A stretch of 64,000 bases of DNA from Alicyclobacillus acidiphilus NBRC 100859. Lineage in GTDB: Bacteria > Bacillota > Bacilli > Alicyclobacillales > Alicyclobacillaceae. Numbering within the stretch: position 1 is the first letter of the stretch; the number at the start of each line of letters is the position of its first letter. This document shows, piece after piece, positions 33,370 to 41,503 of this stretch. Below the pieces are notes generated by a model. That model saw nothing but the letters and a program-made list of their open reading frames with translations, was not told the origin of the DNA and did not search any database. Where the stretch lies: positions 1 through 64,000 of the forward strand of contig NZ_BCQI01000007.1 of assembly GCF_001544355.1 (NCBI RefSeq), written 5' to 3'. The position numbers were made by a program, and so were the translations under genes.

Positions 33370-34601
33370 AGAATCGACCGAACGCGGTGGCTGAGCGGGT
33401 CCGGGCCGTCTCCAATCAACTCCTTGGGAAGGAAGAGACGGTGCTCCTGGCTCGGCACCAGCGTTCGAATGAGTTTGGATATCTGGCTCAAGTCCGTCTC
33501 TTCCCCATCCGCTCCAATCAATGTGATGCCGTGGCCCAAAATGTCATATCCCGGAATGTTGCAAACTCGCTCCGACACGTAGTAGTCGGGGTGAAAGCCG
33601 ACGGCCTTCGCCGTCGTGCGCAGGGCCGCCCACTCGCCTGGTGACGGCTTGTCCCGGACAATGGGCGCGAACAGCCGACGATCCAGAAAACGCGACGACA
33701 AGTCTTTCAGAATGGCATCCCGCGATTCACTCCACAGATGAAACGCGTACAGCAATACCGATTCGTCGAGCCGAAGATAGGCCTCGACGGATGGATCGTT
33801 CCCCGAAATCACTTCCTCCAAGGCAGGCGGAATGTCGACGCGTTCACCTGCGCGCAACAAGTCGCGAACGCGCGTCAAGATCTTCTCCACCAGGACGTCC
33901 GAGCCGACCGTGACAGGATGCAGATAGACTTGAACGTACATGAAATAGCGAGCGAGCAAATACTGCTCCACCGTGTGCAGACTGGATCGCTTCACGAATA
34001 CCCGCCCATCTCGCACAGTGAACGAACGAATCAGGCGAGTCAGTTCGAACTGGCCGTAGGAAACGCCAGTCGACAAGGCGTCGCGCAACATATAGTCCAT
34101 GCGATCGACGTCGAGCTGACTGGAGATGAGCGCCTCAATACCGGGAAAGCGCCCGTCCTTCCGCAGGATCGACACCAAATCCGCGGCAAAGGCCTCATCC
34201 ACCTCGTCGAGTGTCGAACGCAATGCGCCGTCTTCCATGATGATTCGATACGTCCACGACTCGTGATGAACATCGAGAACCGCTTCGAACGTATGCGAAA
34301 ACGGACCATGCCCTACGTCGTGAAGCAAGGCGGCACACAACGCCAAACGGACCTCCCGCTGGTTGTTCGGCCAATCGCATTCTCGCTGAAGGTGGCTCAC
34401 CACCTTGCGCATCGTTTCATACGCGCCAAGCGAATGCGCAAACCGCGTATGTTCAGCGCCATGGAACGTCATATACGACGTCCCCAGTTGCCGTATCCGT
34501 CGAAGGCGCTGGAAAGCCGAGGTATTCACCAAGGTCCACAGCAACGGATCCTCAAACAAGATTTCATCGTGTACTGGATCTTTTAAGACTTTCTCAAACA
34601 C
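33354..34601 (-). CDS. HD-domain phosphohydrolase, YwfO type
   Basis: A 415-residue cytoplasmic protein. It opens with VLKDPVHDEI and QRLRRIRQLGTSY, then has HTRFAHSLGAYE (first metal His), the HD pair in LLHDVGHGPFSHT, and a later DVDRMDYMLRDA. This is the dGTPase-like HD family represented by Bacillus YwfO and by SAMHD1-like enzymes, which hydrolyse (d)NTPs. The start is GTG 34601, with GAGG eight bases upstream; GTG 34610 and an ORF start at 34631 are weaker. Confidence 0.88.
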   Translation of the reverse strand: MFEKVLKDPVHDEILFEDPLLWTLVNTSAFQRLRRIRQLGTSYMTFHGAEHTRFAHSLGAYETMRKVVSHLQRECDWPNNQREVRLALCAALLHDVGHGPFSHTFEAVLDVHHESWTYRIIMEDGALRSTLDEVDEAFAADLVSILRKDGRFPGIEALISSQLDVDRMDYMLRDALSTGVSYGQFELTRLIRSFTVRDGRVFVKRSSLHTVEQYLLARYFMYVQVYLHPVTVGSDVLVEKILTRVRDLLRAGERVDIPPALEEVISGNDPSVEAYLRLDESVLLYAFHLWSESRDAILKDLSSRFLDRRLFAPIVRDKPSPGEWAALRTTAKAVGFHPDYYVSERVCNIPGYDILGHGITLIGADGEETDLSQISKLIRTLVPSQEHRLFLPKELIGDGPDPLSHRVRSILYSKS

Positions 34602-34628
34602 CTCCGTCACCTCACAAAAGCAGTGTAA

Positions 34629-34678
34629 CAAAAAAGCTGCACCGGCGTATCGTCCGAAGACGATCCGGTACAGCTTTG
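34629..34678 (-). terminator. Terminator after the A-type Fe-S protein gene
   Basis: On the minus strand AAAGCTG-ACCGG-ATCGTC pairs with GACGAT-CCGGT-CAGCTTT with small bulges, followed by TTTTTT. Clear rho-independent terminator placed just after the iscA-like gene and before the HD gene. Confidence 0.88.
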
Positions 34679-34691
34679 CCCAAGCGACGGC

Positions 34692-35045
34692 TTATTCGCA
34701 AGACCCAGGCTGACCTGCGCGAGTCGCCGTGCGAAAACTTGAACCGCACCCACACATCGAGGTTGCGTTGGGATTGTGGATTTGAAAGCCTTGCCCTGTC
34801 AAATCGTCGATATAATCCACTTCGGATCCATCGACGAGTTCGAGACTTTCGGGGTCAACCACGAGATGGACACCGTTCATCTCGAACACGTGATCATCCG
34901 GCTTCTGCACATCGAGCGCCATACCGTAGCTGAAACCCGTGCAACCGCCCGGCTTTGTATACAATCGAAGCGCATTTTCTCCAGACGTCATCTCGCTCAA
35001 CAGTGCACGAACGCGCTCGGCTGCGCTTTCCGTCAAAGTCACCAT
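34692..35045 (-). CDS. A-type iron-sulfur carrier (HesB/IscA/ErpA family)
   Basis: A 117-residue cytoplasmic protein carrying the three cysteines of the family: one in KPGGCTGFSYG (about residue 35) and two in SMCGCGSSF near the end. Such proteins pass Fe-S clusters to target enzymes. ATG 35045 is preceded by GGAGG. It ends with a short extra tail (TATRAGQPGSCE) that contains a fourth cysteine, unusual for the family. It is a single-gene transcript between a promoter with a perfect inverted repeat and a strong terminator. Confidence 0.93.
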   Translation of the reverse strand: MVTLTESAAERVRALLSEMTSGENALRLYTKPGGCTGFSYGMALDVQKPDDHVFEMNGVHLVVDPESLELVDGSEVDYIDDLTGQGFQIHNPNATSMCGCGSSFRTATRAGQPGSCE

Positions 35046-35074
35046 ATCGTGTCGCCTCCTTCATAGCCTAACGT

Positions 35075-35118
35075 GTTCGAAACGCACTGGACGTTTCGAA
35101 CCACCTCTTTCTATTATA
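35075..35118 (-). promoter_or_regulatory. Promoter and perfect inverted repeat upstream of the Fe-S carrier gene
   Basis: On the minus strand TATAAT lies at 35113-35118. About ten bases downstream is GTTCGAAACG, a seven-base centre and CGTTTCGAAC (35075-35101), a ten-base perfect inverted repeat in the early transcribed region. It could be an operator for an iron- or stress-sensing repressor or a leader hairpin. It does not match Fur, PerR or NsrR consensus. The -35 box is not clear. Confidence 0.6.
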
Positions 35119-35172
35119 CGCGCATGTCCGGCGAAAGGAATCACCAAGACCCATCCAACTGTGCCAACGAAG

Positions 35173-35643
35173 TCACTGGAGTTCACGAACCTTCGACAAA
35201 ACCGCGTCCGCGTGCCCGTCAACCTTCACCTTTGGAAAGATGGCGGCGATTTTTCCGTCGCGATCGATCACGAACGTCGTCCGCTCAATGCCGATGCTCT
35301 TCTTCCCATACATGTTCTTTTCTTTCAGCACGCCGTACCTTTCGCACACTTCCCCGGTCTCGTCGGCAAGCAGCGGGAAATTCAGACCAAACTTGTCCCG
35401 GAATTTCTCATGCGATTTCACCGAATCGCGAGAAACACCGTAGATGGCGGCGCCAGCTTGGGCAAACTCCGCCGAGAGGTCGCGAAACGCGCAAGCTTCG
35501 GTCGTACATCCAGGAGTGTCGTCCTTCGGATAAAAGTACAGAACCACAGCTTGTCCTTTCAGGCTGTCCAACGTCACGGTACGGCCTTGATCATCCAGCG
35601 CCGAAAAATTCGGCGCAGTGTCTCCCACCTGAAGTTCAGCCAT
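35173..35643 (-). CDS. bcp: Thioredoxin-dependent peroxiredoxin Bcp
   Basis: A 156-residue peroxiredoxin of the Bcp/PrxQ group. The peroxidatic cysteine is in PKDDTPGCTTEACAFRD, and a second cysteine five residues later can serve as resolving Cys. The Arg of the active site lies in GIERTTFVIDRDG. It reduces hydrogen peroxide and organic peroxides in the cytoplasm. ATG 35643 lies eight bases after GGAGG, while the ATG at 35649 is too close to it. Confidence 0.95.
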   Translation of the reverse strand: MAELQVGDTAPNFSALDDQGRTVTLDSLKGQAVVLYFYPKDDTPGCTTEACAFRDLSAEFAQAGAAIYGVSRDSVKSHEKFRDKFGLNFPLLADETGEVCERYGVLKEKNMYGKKSIGIERTTFVIDRDGKIAAIFPKVKVDGHADAVLSKVRELQ

Positions 35644-35661
35644 ACTCATTACCTCCTTCAG

Positions 35662-37122
35662 TCAGTCGTGCTTGACCACCTTGATCAACCGGATTTCCGG
35701 ATCATCCGGCCCTTGCACAGGAAGACCCGCACGCAGATTTTCCTCGATGTAATCCACGTTGTCCTCTGTGATAACTTCACCCGGCAGCAAAATGGGAATT
35801 CCCGGCGGATAGACCATGACCATTTCCGCCATGGTCCGACCCACAGCCTCCTGCAACGGGACGACCTCCGTCTTCGCGTAAAACGCGCTGCGGGGCGACA
35901 TCCGAAGCTCCGGCATCGACGGCAGGACGACTTCCACGTGATGGCGACGCTCCCCCCGATCACGATACCGCTGCGAAATTTCCCGCAACGCCGTCACCAG
36001 GTGGTCGATATCCTCCACCGTGTCTCCCCACGAAATAATGCAGAGGATGTTGTAGAGATCGCTCAACTCTACCTCTATATTGTAGTCCTCGCGGAGCATC
36101 CGTTCCACGTCGTAGCCCGTCAGGCCCAATTCTTTGACCGATATGGTCAGTTTCGTCGGATCGAGCGCGAATGCGGCGCTTGTCCCAAGGCACTGGGTGC
36201 TCAAACACGTCAACCCCTCGATTTCCTCGATGTCCGCGCGGGCCTTCGCCGCCAAGTCGATGGCGTACGAAATCCGATCCCGGCCGTACATCGCCAACTC
36301 TTTCCGCGCCACATCGAGCGACGCAAGCAGGAGGTACGACGTGGACGTCGTCATGAGCATGCTCAGCACCACTTGGACGTGGCGGGGATCCACCATGCCT
36401 TCCCGCACGTTCAAGATGCTCGATCCCGTCATGGATCCCCCGAGCTTGTGCACGCTTGTAGCCGCCATGTCGGCTCCAGCCTCCATCGCGGAAAGCGGCA
36501 ACTCCGGGTGAAAACCGGTGTGAACGCCGTGCGCCTCGTCCACCAATACCGGGACCCCGTAGCTGTGCGCCACCTCGACAATACTCGCGAGATCAGCCGA
36601 TATGCCGAAGTAGGTCGGGTTGATCACGACGAGCGCCCGTGCGTCCGGATGCTGCGCAAGCGCCGCTGTGACGCTTTCGACGGACAATCCGTGCGAGATG
36701 CCAAAGAAGTGATCCAGCTCTGGATGCAAAAACACAGGATGCGCATCCGCCAAGATGATGGCTGTCAAGACCGACTTGTGGACGTTACGCGGAACCAGAA
36801 TCTTGTCGCCGGGCCCCACCGTCGCAAGCACCATGGTCATGATGGCCGTGGATGTCCCTTGTACGGAAAAGTACGTATAGTCAGCTCCGAACGCCTCGGC
36901 GGCCAACTCTTGCGCGTGTTTGATAGCGCCAGTTGGATGGTGCAAATCGTCGAGTGGAGCGATATTGATGAGATCGAGCGAAAGCGCGTTGTCGCCCACA
37001 AAGGAGCGGAACCGCGAATCCATTCCCCGCCCTCGTTTGTGGCTTGGGATATGGAATTGAATGGGCCTTCGCGACGCATGATGGAGCAACGTGTCAAACA
37101 ACGGCGTGTCATTCTGATTCAA
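35662..37122 (-). CDS. speA: Orn/Lys/Arg decarboxylase family enzyme, arginine decarboxylase type
   Basis: A 486-residue PLP enzyme of the short Bacillus type (SpeA/YaaO). HIPSHKRGRGMD opens the fold, GTSTAIMTMV binds cofactor phosphate, DEAHGVHTGFH stacks the ring, and the Schiff-base Lys is in SVHKLGGSMTGSS (about residue 225). The C-terminal domain contains YPPGIPILLPGE. It should decarboxylate arginine to agmatine, feeding polyamine synthesis; lysine as substrate cannot be excluded, since YaaO-like proteins are very similar. The start is TTG 37122 behind GGGGA. It runs downstream of ywhD. Confidence 0.88.
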   Translation of the reverse strand: MNQNDTPLFDTLLHHASRRPIQFHIPSHKRGRGMDSRFRSFVGDNALSLDLINIAPLDDLHHPTGAIKHAQELAAEAFGADYTYFSVQGTSTAIMTMVLATVGPGDKILVPRNVHKSVLTAIILADAHPVFLHPELDHFFGISHGLSVESVTAALAQHPDARALVVINPTYFGISADLASIVEVAHSYGVPVLVDEAHGVHTGFHPELPLSAMEAGADMAATSVHKLGGSMTGSSILNVREGMVDPRHVQVVLSMLMTTSTSYLLLASLDVARKELAMYGRDRISYAIDLAAKARADIEEIEGLTCLSTQCLGTSAAFALDPTKLTISVKELGLTGYDVERMLREDYNIEVELSDLYNILCIISWGDTVEDIDHLVTALREISQRYRDRGERRHHVEVVLPSMPELRMSPRSAFYAKTEVVPLQEAVGRTMAEMVMVYPPGIPILLPGEVITEDNVDYIEENLRAGLPVQGPDDPEIRLIKVVKHD

Positions 37123-37167
37123 CCTTGTAAAATCCCCCTCGTCCTTCCCAGTCGAAAACTGACCTCG

Positions 37168-37641
37168 TCAACTGTCAGCGGCATCCGCAAAAGCCGCTTT
37201 GAACGTCTCGGGCGCATTCTCCCACAAATCTGCCCGAAATGTCTTCAGGAACGTTCCAAATTTGGCGACGATCTCCGGCGAGTACCGACTGACGTCGACC
37301 TGGCCGCGGACGGCTTTGTCCATGTGATTCACTTGTTCCGACAGCTTCTTGTACCCCAACTTTGCTTCCGCGTCAATCCACAATTCAAACGGCATCGCGC
37401 CGTTGTAGCCCATGCCCTTGTCCGTGCGCTTCAACGTGACCCACAAACCCGCGATATATCTGGGGTTGGGCACAGCATCCTTGTCTTCGACGAATTTGAT
37501 GCCCGTCTCGACCCTGCTCTTCGCGTGAATCGCTCCATTGTCGACGAAGACTTGCTCGCCGTCCAACAGCACGGCGGATATCCCCTTCATTTGATCGTCC
37601 GATTGATGCTTCGACGCCCCCGTCAAACCTAGCTTCTGCAT
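37168..37641 (-). CDS. ywhD: YwhD family protein
   Basis: A 157-residue cytoplasmic protein that follows Bacillus YwhD: GAIHAKSRVETGIKFV, VPNPRYIAGLWVTL, FELWIDAEAKLGYKKL and VNHMDKAVRGQVDV. Function is unknown. ATG 37641 is preceded by AAGGAG. In B. subtilis ywhD lies close to polyamine genes, and here it is also 45 bases from an arginine decarboxylase-family gene, so a link with polyamines is possible. Divergent from the SpoIID-like gene. Confidence 0.85.
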   Translation of the reverse strand: MQKLGLTGASKHQSDDQMKGISAVLLDGEQVFVDNGAIHAKSRVETGIKFVEDKDAVPNPRYIAGLWVTLKRTDKGMGYNGAMPFELWIDAEAKLGYKKLSEQVNHMDKAVRGQVDVSRYSPEIVAKFGTFLKTFRADLWENAPETFKAAFADAADS

Positions 37642-37783
37642 GTAGATCACTCCTTCTCCGTCAATCGTCAATGTTCACATTCTAACGCGCCCCCCGCTCG
37701 ATGTCACACTTTTTGAATGAGTGCATGGCTCCGATATGGATGGGCAAAGTAAGGGCAAATTACCACACGAATGAGGGAGAGCC

Positions 37784-38419
37784 ATGAAACGTTCGCGACT
37801 TCGATCCGCCGTGCTGACGTTGAGCTTTGTCGTTACGCTGCTCGGTGTACTCTCAGTACCCAAAGTGCAAGCTGCACAAACCATTTGGAACACCAGTGAA
37901 CCCAGTGTGATCCGAGTTGCCATTCGCGAAAACAATCCGAGTGGCGAACCCGACCCTCGAGGCCGCATTGTTTACGTTCAGTCCGTGCCATTCATCCAGT
38001 ATTGCGAGGACGTCCTGCCGAACGAATGGATGCCAAGCTGGCGCCCTGAAGCCTTGAAAGCCGGCGCCATGGCGGTCAAGATGTTCGCTTGGTATCACCA
38101 TCTGCATCCGGTGACCGTCGACGGTTTCACGTTCGATGTCGACAACACAACCAATTTTCAAACGTTCCAATACATGTCCGATCAGCCGACGACGGATGCC
38201 GCCTTCAACGCCATCCGAAACATTGCGTTTGCCATGCCCAATGGAGAGATCATCGAGTTGAACTATCGGGCCGGGATCGAGAACGATCCCAACTGGCAAT
38301 ACCGAAACGCGCAGAAAATGGCGCAGTGGGGTACGCAATACTGGGCCGAACGAGGCCAGACTTACACGCAAATCTTGCAATTTTACTACCAAGGACGTTC
38401 GCTTCTGCGGATTCAATAG
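37784..38419 (+). CDS. SpoIID/LytB-domain secreted protein
   Basis: A 211-residue exported protein. Residues 1-31 are a Sec signal peptide (VQA-A). The body carries the SpoIID motif in SVPFIQYCEDVLPNEW, with the catalytic Glu of SpoIID-type glycan lyases in VLPNEW, followed by SWRPEALKAGAMAVKMFAWYH. SpoIID itself is a lytic transglycosylase that leaves 1,6-anhydro-MurNAc ends. This copy is shorter than SpoIID (about 340 residues) and lacks a membrane anchor. ATG 37784 follows GGGAGA. A secreted partner gene follows 84 bases downstream. Confidence 0.85.
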   Translation: MKRSRLRSAVLTLSFVVTLLGVLSVPKVQAAQTIWNTSEPSVIRVAIRENNPSGEPDPRGRIVYVQSVPFIQYCEDVLPNEWMPSWRPEALKAGAMAVKMFAWYHHLHPVTVDGFTFDVDNTTNFQTFQYMSDQPTTDAAFNAIRNIAFAMPNGEIIELNYRAGIENDPNWQYRNAQKMAQWGTQYWAERGQTYTQILQFYYQGRSLLRIQ

Positions 38420-38503
38420 TCATCATCGACAACCTGTCGCCATCGGGCGAGACGTCTGCCACGATGGCCGAGGACATCATGACACAGAGGAGATTTGGGA
38501 AGC

Positions 38504-39250
38504 ATGAATCGTTTTCCGTCGCTTAGAAGTGTTCTGTACTGCTGTGCCGCTGCCACCGCGATCGCGCTGGCCATTCCGGTAAACCCTGCGTCGAGCATAC
38601 ACCAACGCGCTGTCGACAGACCATCGTACGGCGCGGTACCCGCCATGTCGAGCGCTGTGCAGCCGGTCGTCAACGGGGGACTTGCGAACAACAGCACGCC
38701 TGCAACACCAGGGCAGCCCGGTGCCGCTCAGCAGCCTGGCACCCCGCAGCAGCCGGGGACGGCAAATGGAACACAAAATGCAACAGCCAACGAACCTATC
38801 GGACCAGAGTCGTGGGGATACACCAATCGCAAGACGTCAAAGCTGCGGATCCGCGTGATCGATGGGCGTACACATGCGCCGCTCCCAGGAGCCGAAGTCG
38901 TCCTGATTGAAACCGAGCAGCGGTTTACGACCGACAGCAACGGCTACACGCCGTGGTTCGACGCGCCGATTTTCCGCAATCCGAAATACCGCCCCATGGT
39001 GGCGGAACTGCACGGGCAACTTGGCGTCATCGCGTACAAGAACGGCTATCGCGACTCCATTCACCTCGGGATTCGCATGCACGAAAACATTCGACAGCAG
39101 GCGACCGTCTGGATGTACAAAATCGGCCCCGGTGACAGGCGGATTGAACCCGTCCTATACCAGGAACCGTACCATCATCTGTGGTTGATTCAACTCGCCG
39201 ACAAGTTCCGTCAGCGTTCGCAAATTGGCGAGGGCCCTGAACGCCCGTAA
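38504..39250 (+). CDS. Secreted protein with Pro/Gln linker and carboxypeptidase-regulatory-like domain
   Basis: A 248-residue exported protein. A signal peptide of about 28 residues is followed by a low-complexity stretch (about residues 55-100) with repeats of GTPQQPG type. Residues about 110-160 look like a CarboxypepD_reg beta-sandwich (LRIRVIDGRTHAPLPGAEVV, then TTDSNGYTPWF), a fold used for binding. The C-terminal part has YKNGYRDSIHLGI and aromatic residues. ATG 38504 follows GAGGAG. It lies behind the SpoIID-like gene and may bring that enzyme to its substrate. No closer family known to me. Confidence 0.7.
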   Translation: MNRFPSLRSVLYCCAAATAIALAIPVNPASSIHQRAVDRPSYGAVPAMSSAVQPVVNGGLANNSTPATPGQPGAAQQPGTPQQPGTANGTQNATANEPIGPESWGYTNRKTSKLRIRVIDGRTHAPLPGAEVVLIETEQRFTTDSNGYTPWFDAPIFRNPKYRPMVAELHGQLGVIAYKNGYRDSIHLGIRMHENIRQQATVWMYKIGPGDRRIEPVLYQEPYHHLWLIQLADKFRQRSQIGEGPERP

Positions 39251-39285
39251 CGGTCGCGAACATGGCTGCAAGCAGGAGACAGTCC

Positions 39286-39326
39286 CGCTTCGCTGGGGAG
39301 TGAGCCATTCACTCCCCAAATCCTTG
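39286..39326. terminator. Hairpin at the end of the gal operon
   Basis: TGGGGAGTGA and TCACTCCCCA pair over a four-base loop at 39290-39317, overlapping the galE stop, between galE and the convergent secreted-protein gene. There is no long T-run on either strand, so termination may be partial. Confidence 0.5.
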
Positions 39327-40304
39327 GGGATGCGTGCGATGCCAGTTCCACGCGCTTGCGACAATCGTCTCCAAATCGGCGAACCGCGGGGCCCACCCAA
39401 GCGTGGACTTCGCGAGGCTCGACGAGGCGACGAGGCGTGCCGGATCCCCTGCGCGACGGGCGGAAATCACCGCTTTAATCGCGTGTCCTGTCACCTTCCG
39501 CGAAACCTCAACCACCTGTCGGACGGAAAAGCCTGTCCCATTCCCCAGGTTGAACGACTCCGCACCGCCTTCACCGCGGCGCAACCGCTCGATAGCTAGG
39601 CGATGCGCACTCGCGAGGTCCATGACGTGAATATAGTCGCGCACACAAGTCCCATCTTCCGTATCGTAATCGTCACCGAAGATGGCAACGTGTTCGCGCT
39701 GCCCCAAAGCCACCTGCAGCACCACTGGGATAAGATGCGTCTCCGGCCGATGATCCTCGCCTATCGGCAGCGTCGGATGTGCGCCAGCGGCATTGAAATA
39801 CCGCAGGCGGATCGACTTCAGCCCATAGGCTTTGAAGGACCAATCGAGCATTCTCTCAATCGTCAATTTCGTGTCGCCGTAAGGATTTGTCGGCGAAGTC
39901 GCGTCGGTTTCCGCAATCGGCACCCGCGCCGGCTCTCCATAGACCGCGGCCGTCGAGGAAAACACGATGTTCGTTACGCCAGACTCGACCATTGCCGCGA
40001 GCAGCCGCCCCGTTGCCGCAACATTGTTTTCGTAGTACTTCAGAGGGGCTTGAACGCTCTCTCCGACCAGCGAATTGGCCGCAAAATGGACCACTGCGTC
40101 AACCGCATGCCGACTGAAAATGTCACGCAGACGCTCCGTGTCGCGAATGTCCATGTGGTAAAAGGGAACGCCGAGCACAGAGATGGCGCCCGAATGCCCT
40201 GTCGACAGGTTGTCGACCACCACGACCTCTTCGCCGTGCGCGACAAGTTCAGCCACGGTATGACTCCCAATGTAACCTGCTCCACCCGTCACTAAGACAG
40301 ACAT
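39309..40304 (-). CDS. galE: UDP-glucose 4-epimerase
   Basis: A 331-residue SDR-type epimerase of normal length. NAD-binding VTGGAGYIGSHT at the N-terminus, the catalytic Ser/Tyr-x3-Lys in FSSTAAVYG and NPYGDTKLTIE, and the sugar-binding RYFNAAGAHP are all present. It interconverts UDP-galactose and UDP-glucose, the last step of the Leloir route. ATG 40304 follows GGAGGAGG and overlaps the galK end by 13 bases. The stop lies inside a GGGGAGTGA/TCACTCCCC hairpin that may help end the operon. Confidence 0.96.
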   Translation of the reverse strand: MSVLVTGGAGYIGSHTVAELVAHGEEVVVVDNLSTGHSGAISVLGVPFYHMDIRDTERLRDIFSRHAVDAVVHFAANSLVGESVQAPLKYYENNVAATGRLLAAMVESGVTNIVFSSTAAVYGEPARVPIAETDATSPTNPYGDTKLTIERMLDWSFKAYGLKSIRLRYFNAAGAHPTLPIGEDHRPETHLIPVVLQVALGQREHVAIFGDDYDTEDGTCVRDYIHVMDLASAHRLAIERLRRGEGGAESFNLGNGTGFSVRQVVEVSRKVTGHAIKAVISARRAGDPARLVASSSLAKSTLGWAPRFADLETIVASAWNWHRTHPQGFGE

Positions 40305-41503
40305 TGAAGGACCTCCTCCGTCATTTCTTGAACCCCGTCCCCGACACCCGTTACATAAAACGAAGGCTCGTAGCCGATGCTCGCGACGTATCGCGCCTTG
40401 ACCACCGCCATGAATTCCTCCAGGGAATCGGTCGAAACGAGGCTGACCGTACACCCGCCGAAGCCGGCGCCGGTCATTCGCGACCCGATGCATCCCTCGA
40501 CCGACCACGCGGCCTCGACCAAAGCATCCAGCTCCGGGCCGGTCACCTCGTAATCGTCGCGCAACGACTGGTGCGACGCGTTCATCATCTCGCCAAAACG
40601 CTGTGTGTCACCCGCCCGCAGCACCTCCACCGCGCGCTTGGCCCGTTGATTTTCAAGCACCACGTGACGCGCGCGCTTTTTGAGCGTCGTATCGGTCAAG
40701 TAAGGTTCGATTTCCGGCCACTCGTCGCCGATATCCGCGAGGGTCCTGAGTGCCGGACGAATCTTTTGCAGTTCGCGCAGCGCTTGTTCGCATTCGCTCC
40801 GGCGCGCATTGTACTTGGAGTCCGCCAGCGTGCGGCGCTTGTTCGTATTGGCGATGACCAACGTCACCCGGTCAAGCGAGACTGGCACCAATTGATAGTG
40901 AAGCGTGTGGCAGTTAAGGGAAATCGCATGGTTTTGTTTGCCCATGGCGACCGCAAATTGATCCATAATCCCGCAATTGACACCGACGAATTGATTCTCT
41001 GCCGCCTGTGACACGAGCGCCATGTCTTCAAACGACAGATTTGCGCGCACCAGCGCGTTCACGAGCGCCGCCGTGACCACCTCAATCGACGCCGAACTCG
41101 ACAGTCCAGCGCCATTCGGCAAATTCCCGTGAAACAACACGTCAAACCCCGGTACCGCGAATCCCCGTTTCTGAAACTCGCAAATGACGCCCTTTGGGTA
41201 GTTCGCATAATCATCCGCCTGACGATAGACCATCTGCTCCACCGGCGTCTCCACGATCTTCGCGAAGGACGTCGACGCAAACCGGATGACACCGTCCCCG
41301 CGAGTGCGAACAAACGCCCACGTCCCCAGGTCGAGCGCCGCCGGAAGCACGTAGCCGCCGTTGTAATCCGTATGTTCCCCAATCAAATTCACGCGACCCG
41401 GCGCGTAAAACACGCGGACATCTTCGATGGCACCGGGCGACCACAGGAGAAATCGGGATTTGGCCCGCGCCAATTGTCGAATGGCCGCCGTCTCGTTAAT
41501 CAA
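40292..41503 (-). CDS. galK: Galactokinase
   Basis: A 403-residue GHMP kinase. The galactose-binding signature PGRVNLIGEHTDYNGGYV is near residue 36, the ATP loop is NGAGLSSSASIEVV, and the third motif is TGAGFGGCTVSL. It makes galactose-1-phosphate. The start is TTG 41503, placed nine bases after GGAGG that lies inside the end of galT; the genes overlap by eight bases. The downstream end overlaps galE by 13 bases. Confidence 0.95.
   Translation of the reverse strand: MINETAAIRQLARAKSRFLLWSPGAIEDVRVFYAPGRVNLIGEHTDYNGGYVLPAALDLGTWAFVRTRGDGVIRFASTSFAKIVETPVEQMVYRQADDYANYPKGVICEFQKRGFAVPGFDVLFHGNLPNGAGLSSSASIEVVTAALVNALVRANLSFEDMALVSQAAENQFVGVNCGIMDQFAVAMGKQNHAISLNCHTLHYQLVPVSLDRVTLVIANTNKRRTLADSKYNARRSECEQALRELQKIRPALRTLADIGDEWPEIEPYLTDTTLKKRARHVVLENQRAKRAVEVLRAGDTQRFGEMMNASHQSLRDDYEVTGPELDALVEAAWSVEGCIGSRMTGAGFGGCTVSLVSTDSLEEFMAVVKARYVASIGYEPSFYVTGVGDGVQEMTEEVLQCLS

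Noticed and set aside
34939-37632. Plus-strand open frame of 897 codons
   Set aside because: It lies antisense to bcp, the arginine decarboxylase-family gene and most of ywhD, all with clear motifs. Its translation is rich in Arg, His and Gln with no domain, the usual product of reading GC-rich codons backwards.
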